Assembly (NCBI GenBank): GCA_964580495.1
Contig: CAZOKE010000028.1
Coordinates: 1-8,395, forward strand
DNA length: 8,395 nt
Reading direction: 5' to 3'
Origin: JAIFWV01 sp964580495
Lineage (GTDB): Bacteria > Patescibacteriota > Doudnabacteria > UBA920 > O2-02-FULL-48-8
Below are positions 1 through 6,025 of the stretch, piece by piece; position 1 is the stretch's first letter, and each line of letters begins with the position of its first letter. Below the pieces are notes generated by a model. The model was given only the letters and a program-made list of their open reading frames with translations, did not search any database and was not told the DNA's origin. The position numbers and the translations under genes were made by a program.

Positions 1-204
1 ATCACGGAAAAAATCAGCCAGATTCAAGGTCTGATCTCAACCAAAATCGAGACCAAACTTTCGGAACTGATCCGCGAATCCAAATCCAAAACCGACGTTA
101 TAGTAACCTTCTTGGCGTTGCTCGAGCTGACCAAGCAGCGAATCCTTTCATTGGAGCAAGACGAGCGCTTCGCCGATATCATTATTAAAAAAACTAATTT
201 ATGA
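1..204 (+). CDS. scpA: Segregation and condensation protein A, C-terminal fragment (5' end outside window)
   Basis: ScpA is the kleisin subunit of the bacterial SMC-ScpAB condensin, which compacts and helps segregate the chromosome. It bridges the SMC ATPase heads and carries ScpB. Only the last 67 codons are present, read in frame 1 from the first base and ending in TGA. The visible part is the C-terminal winged-helix region: the stretch VTFLALLELTKQ, followed by an acidic QDERFADI segment, matches the usual ScpA ending (FLALLEL-hydrophobic-K...Q...F.DI). The identification is strengthened by scpB lying immediately downstream in the same direction, the normal scpA-scpB order. The fragment is too short to judge the rest of the protein, and the start and promoter lie outside the window. 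Confidence 0.9.
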   Translation: MTEKISQIQGLISTKIETKLSELIRESKSKTDVIVTFLALLELTKQRILSLEQDERFADIIIKKTNL

Positions 205-205
205 A

Positions 206-284
206 GCGATCCTAATCTACGAATCACATCCGAATGCTACGAATATTGGTAGATTCGGATGACAATTCGGATCATTCGGATCGC
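206..284. repeat. Imperfect ~79 bp palindrome between scpA and scpB
   Basis: The whole scpA-scpB gap is an imperfect inverted repeat centred near 245. The outer arms GCGATCC (206-212) and GGATCGC (278-284) are perfect. Inner arms CATCCGAAT (227-235) and ATTCGGATG (253-261) also pair, and the centre is AATATT. The unit ATTCGGAT occurs several times in direct or inverted form. The element could form a long hairpin in the scpAB mRNA or be a copy of a dispersed intergenic repeat. It lacks a T-tract, so it does not look like a terminator. Confidence 0.75.
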
Positions 285-292
285 AACTGTAT

Positions 293-841
293 ATGGAATT
301 ACCCAAATTAAAATCTCAAATTTTATCAATCTTGTTTGTCGCTTCCAAGCCGGTCAGCCTGAAAGAACTTCAGGATGCTTTGGAAATCGAAGAAGCTGAA
401 ATCAAATCAGCCATAACCGATTTGGTGGCTGAAAACCACAACTCAGGAATTATCGTCTTGGCCCACAATGACAAGCTTCAGCTCGCCTCCAATCCGGACA
501 ACAGCACAGCTGTAAAAAGATTCCTGACGTTGGAGCTCCGTGAAAAACTTTCTGACGCCGCATTGGAAACGCTCGCCATCATTTTGTACAAACAGCCCGT
601 TTCGAAAGTTGAAATCGAAAACATTCGCGGAGTCAATTCGCAATACACCATCCGCCAGCTGCTCATCCGCGGGCTGATAGAAAAAACAGTTTCTCCCACC
701 GACAAACGATCTTCTGTATACAAAACCACTCTTGAATTTATGCAGCATCTGGGAATCAAAGATATAAAGGAGCTGCCGGATTTCGAAGAGTTGACCAAAA
801 ACGTGCAACTCCCAAATCCACCAGATTCCGTGAAAGAATAG
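293..841 (+). CDS. scpB: Segregation and condensation protein B
   Basis: ScpB is the winged-helix dimer that binds ScpA in the SMC-ScpAB condensin complex on the nucleoid. The 182-residue product is typical in length for the family. It starts with a helical winged-helix domain (KSQILSILFVASKPVSLKEL, residues ~7-26) that senses the partner. The family signature LSDAALETLAIILYKQPVSK (~86-105) follows, and then EIENIRGVNS and RGLIEK, the second winged helix. The usual 'YKTT.EF...LG' ending is at ~143-154, leading into an ELPDFEEL tail. The ATG at 293 has no convincing Shine-Dalgarno sequence, which fits co-transcription with scpA 88 bp upstream. The tail after ~165 is short and acidic/proline-rich, as is common. 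Identification is firm. Confidence 0.95.
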   Translation: MELPKLKSQILSILFVASKPVSLKELQDALEIEEAEIKSAITDLVAENHNSGIIVLAHNDKLQLASNPDNSTAVKRFLTLELREKLSDAALETLAIILYKQPVSKVEIENIRGVNSQYTIRQLLIRGLIEKTVSPTDKRSSVYKTTLEFMQHLGIKDIKELPDFEELTKNVQLPNPPDSVKE

Positions 842-845
842 AATA

Positions 846-877
846 AGAGCCGACAGCAATTGCCTGTCGGCTCTTTA
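846..877. terminator. Bidirectional intrinsic terminator between scpB and the convergent HD gene
   Basis: A perfect 11 bp stem (AGAGCCGACAG at 846-856 with CTGTCGGCTCT at 864-874) encloses a 7 nt loop. A short T/A run follows on the plus side, and AT-rich sequence (CTTATTC) follows on the minus side. It begins 5 bases after the scpB stop and lies 15 bases beyond the stop of the convergent HD gene, so it probably ends both transcripts. The T-tract is short, so efficiency is uncertain. Confidence 0.85.
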
Positions 878-888
878 AATGATTCCTG

Positions 889-1566
889 TTACTGAAGCTT
901 CGGCAGCTCCATTCCAAGACAATCGACAACGAACAACCGAGTGAGTTCCGAGTCCAAAAAGCCCTCGCTAGCCTTAGTCCATAATTCGTAGACGGCGCGT
1001 TCTGGAGTGTAAGGTTTTTCGCGGTGCGACCTCTCGTCCTCCCCGGAGGTCATAGCGTCGAACTTATCGACAATGCTCGCAATTTTGACCTCGGTCCGCC
1101 GCTTGGCCCGATCCTTATCAATTTCGGGGTGGTGGAAGCGGCTGATCTGTTCGCAAAGCTCGACATTGACCGGAAGGTCGCTGCAGCTATCGTAATCCAG
1201 AATTAGCCGGATCATGGCCGGGCCGAGCCGGGTGTGCGCCTCGGTGACAATCCGGCGCAATTCGTCGGTCGGGAATTTTTTTCCATGAAAATGCTTGAGC
1301 AGCGGCTCGACATCCTCATGGTGCTTGGCGCAATCGTGCAGCATTGTTGCGAACACGAATTCATCCAGGCGGTCCAGTCCGAGTTTCGCGCCGATTTTCA
1401 CCGAACCCAAAGCTACTCGGGCCGGGTGGCTGTTGGTGATAATCCTCACCTCCTGGTTTTGGATGCGTATGGTTTTGATCCGCTTGAGAATCCTCCGGAT
1501 GAGCCGTTCGTACTCACTGAAATCGCCCAGCAAGGAAACAAATGTACTGTCGTTCGGCACCACCAT
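889..1566 (-). CDS. HD-domain phosphohydrolase, HD-GYP-like but lacking GYP
   Basis: This is a metal-dependent phosphohydrolase of the HD superfamily. With ATG at 1566 the product is 225 residues. Visible motifs are H47 (NSHPARVALG), the HD pair H77-D78 in MLHDCAK, H111 in EAHTRLG, H145-H146 in RFHHPEID, and D167/D170 in ASIVDKFDAMTS, followed by a REKPYTPERAVYEL segment. The order and spacing match HD-GYP domains (HDxGK, HxxxG, HHE, aDvfDAltsdRpYr). However, the Gly-Tyr-Pro loop after HHPE is replaced by a charged DKDRAKRR stretch, so cyclic-di-GMP hydrolysis cannot be assumed. No sensor or membrane segment is present. The frame stays open to a TTG at 1626 (245 residues). I prefer the ATG because a G-rich stretch (GGGGGGA) lies directly upstream. 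The gene is clearly more GC-rich than its neighbours, which may mean a separate origin. The true substrate is unknown. Confidence 0.75.
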   Translation of the reverse strand: MVVPNDSTFVSLLGDFSEYERLIRRILKRIKTIRIQNQEVRIITNSHPARVALGSVKIGAKLGLDRLDEFVFATMLHDCAKHHEDVEPLLKHFHGKKFPTDELRRIVTEAHTRLGPAMIRLILDYDSCSDLPVNVELCEQISRFHHPEIDKDRAKRRTEVKIASIVDKFDAMTSGEDERSHREKPYTPERAVYELWTKASEGFLDSELTRLFVVDCLGMELPKLQ

Positions 1567-1672
1567 GGTCCCCCCAGTCGTCGGCAAATGTAGACATCTA
1601 TCCCTCTTTGCAATTGTAAGAACCAAAGTTTAGGCTTTGTTATCCCAAGCCCAAAGTCCGATTTTCACAATC

Positions 1673-1701
1673 AAAAAAGAGGGGTCTTTTGCTAACCCCT
1701 C
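1673..1701 (-). terminator. Intrinsic terminator after the small-ORF pair
   Basis: Read on the minus strand, a 7 bp stem (GAGGGGT, loop of 9, ACCCCTC) is followed at once by six T residues (plus-strand A-run 1673-1678). It lies 10 bases past the stop codon of the small gene ending at 1712. It is a textbook terminator, and it shows that transcription from the small genes, and possibly from the regulator upstream of them, ends here before the HD gene. Confidence 0.88.
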
Positions 1702-1711
1702 CCCTCACAAA

Positions 1712-1894
1712 TTAAGCAAGATGGTATTGCTCCTTGAGACGGAATAGATGGATTCGGGCAACTTGTTCAATCGCCGCGTCATGGTAGTGCTTTAGAATAT
1801 TGGATATCCAAGATTCGTATTGGCGCAGGCTTCGCAAATTTCTGACTTTCGAAGCCCGTTCGGCAATCTCATATAATACAAGCAGGTTTGACAT
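1712..1894 (-). CDS. Small helical protein of unknown function (possible 3' part of a frameshifted gene)
   Basis: A 60-codon ORF starts at ATG 1894 and ends 10 bases before a strong terminator. I do not recognise the product. It is basic and leucine-rich, likely all alpha-helical (LLVLYEIAERASK, WISNILKHYHDAAIEQVARI), with no signal peptide or membrane segment. There is no ribosome binding site before its ATG, which lies 4 bases after the stop of the preceding 60-codon ORF. Its reading frame is open upstream of the ATG, through the palindrome at 1895-1936 and back to a TAG near 1995. This suggests that the ATG may not be the original start. It could be translated by coupling to the upstream ORF, or it could be the C-terminal half of a single 122-residue protein broken by a one-base change in a homopolymer. 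Confidence 0.5.
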   Translation of the reverse strand: MSNLLVLYEIAERASKVRNLRSLRQYESWISNILKHYHDAAIEQVARIHLFRLKEQYHLA

Positions 1895-1936
1895 AAATTT
1901 AGAATTCCAAATTCCGAGTTTGAATTCCGGAAATTT
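1895..1936. repeat. Palindrome at the junction of the two small ORFs
   Basis: The arms AAATTT-GAATTC (1895-1900, 1902-1907) and GAATTC-AAATTT (1922-1927, 1931-1936) are inverted copies separated by a short centre, in which CAAA and TTTG can also pair. The stop codon of the first small ORF lies inside the element and the start codon of the second is at its edge. It resembles the AATTCC-rich palindromes found between genes in some CPR genomes. That comparison is from memory and was not searched. Confidence 0.6.
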
Positions 1937-2081
1937 TTTTGGTAATGCTTTTAACTTCGACCCAGTTTTTTTTAATATGGTCCAGCATCGGGCCTATTTG
2001 AAAAATTCGAGAATCATTTTCAGATCTTTCGTTTTTGCCCTTCTTCCACGGATGCCATTTTTTTGCGAGCTGTTTGACCAT
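1899..2081 (-). CDS. Small basic protein of unknown function (possible 5' part of a frameshifted gene)
   Basis: A 60-codon ORF starts at ATG 2081 with the best ribosome binding site in this region: AGGAGA (plus-strand 2086-2091) lies four bases upstream, so the start is well supported. The product is lysine- and tryptophan-rich near its N-terminus (KQLAKKWHPWKKGKNERSE) and I do not recognise it. The last nine residues (GIQTRNLEF) are encoded by the palindrome at 1895-1936 and are probably not native sequence. Homopolymers of seven and eight A residues on the coding strand (plus-strand T-runs 1934-1940 and 1966-1973) lie just upstream. Removing one A moves translation into the frame of the next ORF and gives a single 122-residue protein. 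Either reading is possible: two tiny coupled genes or one interrupted gene. Confidence 0.55.
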   Translation of the reverse strand: MVKQLAKKWHPWKKGKNERSENDSRIFQIGPMLDHIKKNWVEVKSITKKISGIQTRNLEF

Positions 2082-2085
2082 ATAT

Positions 2086-2091
2086 TCTCCT
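2086..2091 (-). promoter_or_regulatory. Ribosome binding site that fixes the start of the small gene at 2081
   Basis: The minus-strand sequence AGGAGA lies 4 bases before ATG 2081. Few genes here have such a strong Shine-Dalgarno match, so it argues that this small ORF is translated and is not a chance open frame. Confidence 0.75.
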
Positions 2092-2180
2092 GGTCTTATC
2101 GTAAGTTCAAAGCCGCAAAAAAAGAATCGTATAAACGTACTAGCGTAAGCTAATTTAATGTTGCAATTTTGTATTTATTG

Positions 2181-3407
2181 CTAAATTTGTTTGGCTGTTG
2201 ATTTCTCCAAGTACAGCACCCGGTTTAAGATTAGGGCGACTTTCAATTCCATGGCATCGTTGAATTTGCGCGGATCCAATCCGGTAACCTTGCGAATTTT
2301 ATCAAGCCGGTAAAGCAGCGTGTTACGGTGGATCTTTAATTCTTTCGAAGTTTGGGTCAAACTCATGTTTTTGTCGAAGAACACCTCAACTGTTTCCAGC
2401 AGATACTCTTCGGCCAAAAGCTTCATAAGTAGCCTTTTCACGAAGTTGTCCTGCCATTTTCGATTCCCACCGGCCAAAGTTGCCACCATCCCCAGGTCGT
2501 CAATGTGATACATGGTCCGGTGCTCACCCATGCTCAAGCCCAGATTTAGCGCCCGGCGAGCCTCTTCGTAAGCCAGTATAGCTCCGTCTTTGCCGCGATA
2601 GAAACTGCCCACCGCAAACAAAACTTTTTGGAAATCGCCTAAATGTTCTCTGATGATTTTTTGGAAATCTTCATTTTTCTGCCGAATCATCTCCACCATT
2701 TCACGACCATCCATGCTGTACAATTCGTCCACTAGGACGACAAAGGTGTCTGAGCCGAAATAAGCCACTGTGCAGCCCGACAACCTGCCAAAGAATTGGC
2801 TGAATGCCTGGAAAATCCGTTTTTTGTAGGCAGAAAGCGTAGTCTGCTTCTCATCCTCGGAAGCCGAAGGCTTGTCGCCAAACAATGAATTCCAAAAATT
2901 ATTAATATTCACGATTACCACGACCTTGTCGCGGTTGAGATTAAGGTCAAATAAATCGGCTTCTTCCCGGACCTTGCTGTCTTCCACAGCCAAACGGCGG
3001 TGCAAAAGGCCGAAGACAAAGTTGTCTTTGATTTTATCTTTATACGGGAAGTGGTCCACCACCATGCTCTGGTGGATCAGCAGCTCCAAAGTTGTGGTTA
3101 AAATCTGGCGATAATGCTGGAATCCTTCAGGCTTATCTTCCACAAACAAAGAACCGGCAACGTCTTCACCGTATATAATCGGCAGGATCAAGCCTTCTCC
3201 CAAAGTGGTTTTGGTAGCCGGGCCAGCGGCTTCCATTTCTTTTTTGCTTTCAGTAGCTTGCCGCAGCTGTTCATAATTCTTACCTGTTTCCGAGAGGTCC
3301 GACGAGGCCAAAACATCTCCCCGGATATTCGCAACTGTAATTTTCTTTTTTAACAGAGCCGAAAGCTTATTCACAATATTTTCCGCAATAATTTCGGTCA
3401 GTTCCAT
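2181..3407 (-). CDS. CdaR/PucR-family transcription regulator (sugar-diacid regulator type)
   Basis: This is a cytoplasmic DNA-binding regulator of 408 residues with the three-part CdaR layout. Residues ~3-115 resemble the putative sugar-diacid recognition domain: IIAENIVNKLSALL, then ITVANIRGDVLASSD in place of the usual 'iniiD..G.IiAStD', and closing with ILPIIYGEDVAG and LELLIHQ. Residues ~125-290 form the GGDEF-like CdaR middle domain, which has no GGDEF active-site motif. Residues ~335-395 are the PucR-type helix-turn-helix (MSLTQTSKELKIHRNTLLYRLDKIRKVTGLD). ATG 3407 is supported by AAAGGA seven bases upstream. Known relatives control glucarate/galactarate, glycerate, purine or other catabolic genes. 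The ligand-binding half is divergent here (the typical 'R.G..H.GA' is not conserved), so the effector may differ. The gene follows the glycosidase operon on the same strand but is separated from it by a terminator, so it likely has its own promoter in 3421-3494. Confidence 0.85.
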   Translation of the reverse strand: MELTEIIAENIVNKLSALLKKKITVANIRGDVLASSDLSETGKNYEQLRQATESKKEMEAAGPATKTTLGEGLILPIIYGEDVAGSLFVEDKPEGFQHYRQILTTTLELLIHQSMVVDHFPYKDKIKDNFVFGLLHRRLAVEDSKVREEADLFDLNLNRDKVVVIVNINNFWNSLFGDKPSASEDEKQTTLSAYKKRIFQAFSQFFGRLSGCTVAYFGSDTFVVLVDELYSMDGREMVEMIRQKNEDFQKIIREHLGDFQKVLFAVGSFYRGKDGAILAYEEARRALNLGLSMGEHRTMYHIDDLGMVATLAGGNRKWQDNFVKRLLMKLLAEEYLLETVEVFFDKNMSLTQTSKELKIHRNTLLYRLDKIRKVTGLDPRKFNDAMELKVALILNRVLYLEKSTAKQI

Positions 3408-3420
3408 TTTGGTATCCTTT

Positions 3421-3433
3421 CTATTTTAAATAG
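3421..3433. promoter_or_regulatory. Short palindrome in the regulator's 5' leader (possible operator)
   Basis: CTATTT-T-AAATAG is a perfect 6 bp inverted repeat with a one-base centre. It lies immediately upstream of the ribosome binding site of the CdaR/PucR-type gene (13 bp from the start codon). The position would suit an operator for self-regulation or a small RNA hairpin. The sequence is AT-rich, so chance is a real alternative. Confidence 0.35.
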
Positions 3434-3494
3434 CCAAGAGGTATAGCTGTTTAATTTAACAAATGTTGATAGTTGAAATATACAAGAGATATAT

Positions 3495-3518
3495 AAAAAA
3501 GCAAGCGCATTTGCTTGC
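3495..3518 (-). terminator. Intrinsic terminator of the glycosidase operon
   Basis: Read on the minus strand, a 6 bp stem (GCAAGC, loop AAATGC, GCTTGC) is followed directly by six T residues (plus-strand A-run 3495-3500). The opposite strand also has a T-run (ATTTTT), so the hairpin may work in both directions. It lies about 95 bases past the stop of the GH-A gene and separates the operon from the regulator gene. Confidence 0.87.
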
Positions 3519-3532
3519 ATTTTTCCAATTTT

Positions 3533-3573
3533 TTGTGCATTTTATACAATTAAGAGCTGTATATTCTGCACAA
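3533..3573. promoter_or_regulatory. 41 nt two-part palindrome downstream of the GH-A gene
   Basis: Two nested perfect inverted repeats share one centre. TTGTGCA (3533-3539) pairs with TGCACAA (3567-3573), and TATACA (3543-3548) pairs with TGTATA (3558-3563). Three unpaired bases lie on each side between them, and the loop is nine bases. It sits between the GH-A stop codon and the operon terminator, so it may be an RNA hairpin protecting the 3' end of the transcript. It may instead be a protein-binding site upstream of the regulator gene. No T-tract follows, so it is not a terminator. Confidence 0.55.
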
Positions 3574-3612
3574 TTTTGTATTTAATTCTTTTTGTTTCGG
3601 CTTTATCTACAA

Positions 3613-4611
3613 CTAGAGGCTCCCGTTTATAACTTTTTTTGCCGTATCCCACATGCCCCAATCGTTTTTTTTCTTGGCAAGCCAATACCACCATTCGACG
3701 CCCCACAGATAATTTTCTCCAAAACCGACTCTGCGGGCGTAATCAACGTTTTCCAGCAAAACTTTGGGGTTCATAATTGTCAGCTGTTCGCTGACATCAA
3801 CTTGTTCAAAACCAGACGTAACCCAAGGTTCGGCCTGCAGTTCTGCCCCGATAATTTTTTTTGGTCCGGCAAATTTTTCCACAATCCCGGCATTGATCCG
3901 ATAATAAGCGGGAGGAATAGGATATTTCTCGTAACCAAAATTCTTATCCACAACTATCCTGTACATTGTCGTACCCAAAATATCGGCTCCAACCTTTACC
4001 GTACTAAGCCAGCTGCCTTTCTCGCCGCTATCGGTAAGCATCACAGGCCTAAGATCGATCCCCTTCACGGTTTGGATTTCCTTTTTTACCAGATCTCCGG
4101 AGATTTCGGGGCATTGCGGTCCAAACCCGAAGAAAGGTTCGTTTTCAACTTGCCACACTTTTATAGACTTAAACTTTTTGAAATGATTGACAGAGTCCGT
4201 AAGCATGGAAATCACGGCCGTGTCCTGCTGATCTTTGCTAAGGCCATTGTACCAATCCGGCTGATGGCATTCCGGCCACCGCGGTTCTTTGTGGCCCAAA
4301 ACCAAAATCACATCCAAATTCCTTTTGTCGGCTTCCTGCAAGAGCTGGTCCATAAGCGTGAAATCATACTGTCCTTGTTTGGATTCAATCTGGTCCCAGT
4401 ATGCGGTTAACCGTAATTTTTTTGGTTTTAAATCGTCCAGGATATCCAAATATTCCTGTTTGGGATCAAAACCCAAGCCTTTTGCAGCCTCGGTGGAATA
4501 GCTCAAACCAAACTCGGGGTTTGGCGAAGGTGTGAATTGTTTGTAAAAATAACCAGCAAACACCCCGGCGGCTAAAATCAATATTAATAAAGTTATTAAA
4601 AATTTTTTCAT
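3613..4611 (-). CDS. Membrane-anchored clan GH-A glycoside hydrolase
   Basis: This is a retaining glycosidase with a TIM-barrel fold, predicted to sit on the outer face of the cytoplasmic membrane. Its 332 residues begin with one N-terminal hydrophobic helix (KKFLITLLILILAAGVFAGY, ~2-21) that serves as an uncleaved anchor or signal. Barrel strands follow: KKLRLTAYWDQIE (~64-76, typical beta-2 of the clan), VILVLGHKEPRWP (~101-113), and KVWQVENEP (151-159). The N157-E158-P159 triad supplies the acid/base glutamate. IIGAELQAEPW (253-263) makes E257 the likely nucleophile, and WGVEWWYW (~303-310) is the aromatic end of strand 8. The exact family and substrate cannot be named from sequence alone; cellulase-like (GH5) or GH42/GH39-like are options. 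It is the last gene of the operon, 105 bp after the transporter gene. ATG 4611 has only a weak purine-rich CGGG in front of it. Confidence 0.8.
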   Translation of the reverse strand: MKKFLITLLILILAAGVFAGYFYKQFTPSPNPEFGLSYSTEAAKGLGFDPKQEYLDILDDLKPKKLRLTAYWDQIESKQGQYDFTLMDQLLQEADKRNLDVILVLGHKEPRWPECHQPDWYNGLSKDQQDTAVISMLTDSVNHFKKFKSIKVWQVENEPFFGFGPQCPEISGDLVKKEIQTVKGIDLRPVMLTDSGEKGSWLSTVKVGADILGTTMYRIVVDKNFGYEKYPIPPAYYRINAGIVEKFAGPKKIIGAELQAEPWVTSGFEQVDVSEQLTIMNPKVLLENVDYARRVGFGENYLWGVEWWYWLAKKKNDWGMWDTAKKVINGSL

Positions 4612-4716
4612 CCCGTTATAAATTTTAATTAGTTGGAAAATTTCGATTGATTATTTTGACCTCGCTAAATAAACTGGTTAAATAATTATCTTCTTGAGTT
4701 CAAATCTCTAACGGGA

Positions 4717-5613
4717 TCATTTGGTCAGCAAAAACAATCCGCAAGAAATGAAAATTATTGCGGTGACTTTGAGGACCACGGTCTCGGCATTTATTCTCTC
4801 TTTTAAAACCTTTGGATAATAAATGGAAAAAAAGGTGGTCATAATCACCAAAAATACGAATTGCATTCCTTGCAGGGCATTCACCACCGAAACGCTTCCT
4901 AGAAACACGGCATATTTTTGCAAATAGCCCCCGATCGTGCCTGAAGCCCTGGAAGTGTAGTACAGGGCCACATTTTTCGCCCCAGCTTCTTTTGGAGCAT
5001 TGAAAATTTTCGTTCGATTGGATTTGAAAGCCAGTATTGGCAAAACCGGAATTAAGAATCCCACGGAGGGCCAAACCAAACCGGTAACGAAATTACTGTG
5101 GTTAAACGTATATTTCGTAAGCACCGAAGTCAGGGCAAAAAACAAGGCAGAAGCCGCAGCATTGAAAAATGCCTTGTTGCTCCATCCTGTTTTTTCGTGC
5201 CGAAACGAGATCATAACAGCGCCGACCACCAAAAACAAAAATGCCGAAGTCTGCAGGAAAGTCAGCCTTTCGCCCAGCAGAAGATACGCGAACACAAACG
5301 AAAATAGCGGGACCAAGCCGCCCTGGATTGGCACTACCCTGGAAACCGATGTTTGACCCATTGCGGTCCAGGAGAAATAAATGCCAATGATAAAACACGT
5401 TCCGGCTGCCAAGGCATAAAGCATATCGTGCCAGCCCAGAAGCCTGCCGCCAAACGGCATCAGGACTAGAGAAAATGGTCCGGTAATGGCAGTATAGAAA
5501 GCGTAAGCAACCGGAGCGCGCACCACTTTCGAAACCAAAAACTTATCGGCCACGCCGCTTAGGGCAAGCAGGAAATATCCGGCCAGGGCAACCGTAATCC
5601 AAGTGATAATCAT
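4717..5613 (-). CDS. EamA/DMT-superfamily transporter
   Basis: This is an integral membrane protein of the drug/metabolite transporter superfamily. From ATG 5613 it has 298 residues, close to the usual ~300, made of two EamA repeats with about ten hydrophobic helices. Typical family stretches are seen: a long-chain turn 'GIYFSWTAMGQTSVSRVVPI' at the end of repeat 1, then LLLGERLTFLQ (the common 'LGErlt..q..G' motif), and in repeat 2 a shorter copy ending in KERINAETVVLKVTAIIFISCGLFLL. Family members export or import small metabolites such as amino acids or sugar phosphates; the substrate here is unknown. The frame extends 20 codons further up, but that would overlap the preceding gene. ATG 5613 lies one base after that gene's TAA, which suggests translational coupling, and no ribosome binding site is visible. 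Confidence 0.85.
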   Translation of the reverse strand: MIITWITVALAGYFLLALSGVADKFLVSKVVRAPVAYAFYTAITGPFSLVLMPFGGRLLGWHDMLYALAAGTCFIIGIYFSWTAMGQTSVSRVVPIQGGLVPLFSFVFAYLLLGERLTFLQTSAFLFLVVGAVMISFRHEKTGWSNKAFFNAAASALFFALTSVLTKYTFNHSNFVTGLVWPSVGFLIPVLPILAFKSNRTKIFNAPKEAGAKNVALYYTSRASGTIGGYLQKYAVFLGSVSVVNALQGMQFVFLVIMTTFFSIYYPKVLKERINAETVVLKVTAIIFISCGLFLLTK

Positions 5614-5614
5614 T

Positions 5615-6022
5615 TTACAAATTTTGGTTTTTAATTTTCTCGAGCAAATTATGGACTTCTGAAACACGGGCAAATAACGCGGAACCGCCCAGAGTTAGAT
5701 TTGTTGGGCCAAATTTCATGGGGTTACCATCCAGGTTCACTGATGTTCCTCTTGGAATCCCGCCTAATGCGTTGGAACGCAAAAGATTATCGTTTGACCA
5801 ATACTGCCAATCGTATATCTCGATTTGATGTCCTCCTAAATTGCCCTGTATCGAATCAACTTTCCCGGGAAACAAAGCGCCTAGCAAACTCGGAATTTTT
5901 TGCTCGAAGCTCAAACCGTATTCCATCGCCACTTTTTGCAGACGATTAAAACGCCGGTTGTACCACCAATAATTTACCACCAGCACTAGCAAAATTATAA
6001 TAACCCAAAAGAGTATTTGCAT
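5615..6022 (-). CDS. Small membrane-anchored protein of unknown function
   Basis: The product has 135 residues. I do not recognise the family. Residues ~3-20 (ILFWVIIILLVLVVNYWW) are a single hydrophobic helix, followed by a basic stretch (YNRRFNRLQK). This suggests an N-out/C-in anchor with the rest in the cytoplasm. The soluble part has a short helix (KVAMEYGLSFE), then a glycine-rich, probably beta-stranded domain (IQGNLGGHQIEIYDWQYW, then GTSVNLDGNPMKFG). The 'G.l.Gh.veIyd' pattern is seen in many small membrane proteins of uncharacterised type. It sits between the GH1 gene (3 bp gap) and the transporter gene (1 bp gap), so the three are almost certainly co-translated. It might be an accessory to the transporter, which is inference from position only. 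ATG 6022 is the first start after the GH1 stop. Confidence 0.8.
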   Translation of the reverse strand: MQILFWVIIILLVLVVNYWWYNRRFNRLQKVAMEYGLSFEQKIPSLLGALFPGKVDSIQGNLGGHQIEIYDWQYWSNDNLLRSNALGGIPRGTSVNLDGNPMKFGPTNLTLGGSALFARVSEVHNLLEKIKNQNL

Positions 6023-6025
6023 ATT

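Noticed and set aside
443..859. Minus-strand ORF opposite scpB
   Set aside because: It lies antisense to a firmly identified gene and runs through the terminator hairpin. It is not a real gene.
1566..1626. TTG 1626 as the start of the HD protein, adding 20 residues
   Set aside because: The added residues (with CLHLPTTGG) do not look like part of the fold, TTG is a weaker start, and the G-rich stretch before ATG 1566 is a better translation signal. It is not fully excluded.
2082..2180. Terminator or clear promoter between the regulator and the small ORFs
   Set aside because: Only weak pairings (GCAAT/ATTGC) and partial -10/-35 matches are seen, so neither is claimed. The small ORFs may be read through from the regulator.
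3592..4410. Long plus-strand ORF (272 codons) opposite the GH-A gene
   Set aside because: It is antisense to a gene with clear catalytic motifs, has no ribosome binding site, and its translation shows no recognisable domain. It is a shadow frame.
5614..5673. Upstream start for the transporter (20 extra residues)
   Set aside because: It would overlap the 3' end of the preceding gene by 59 bases and adds a basic stretch unlike family N-termini. The coupled ATG 5613 is preferred.
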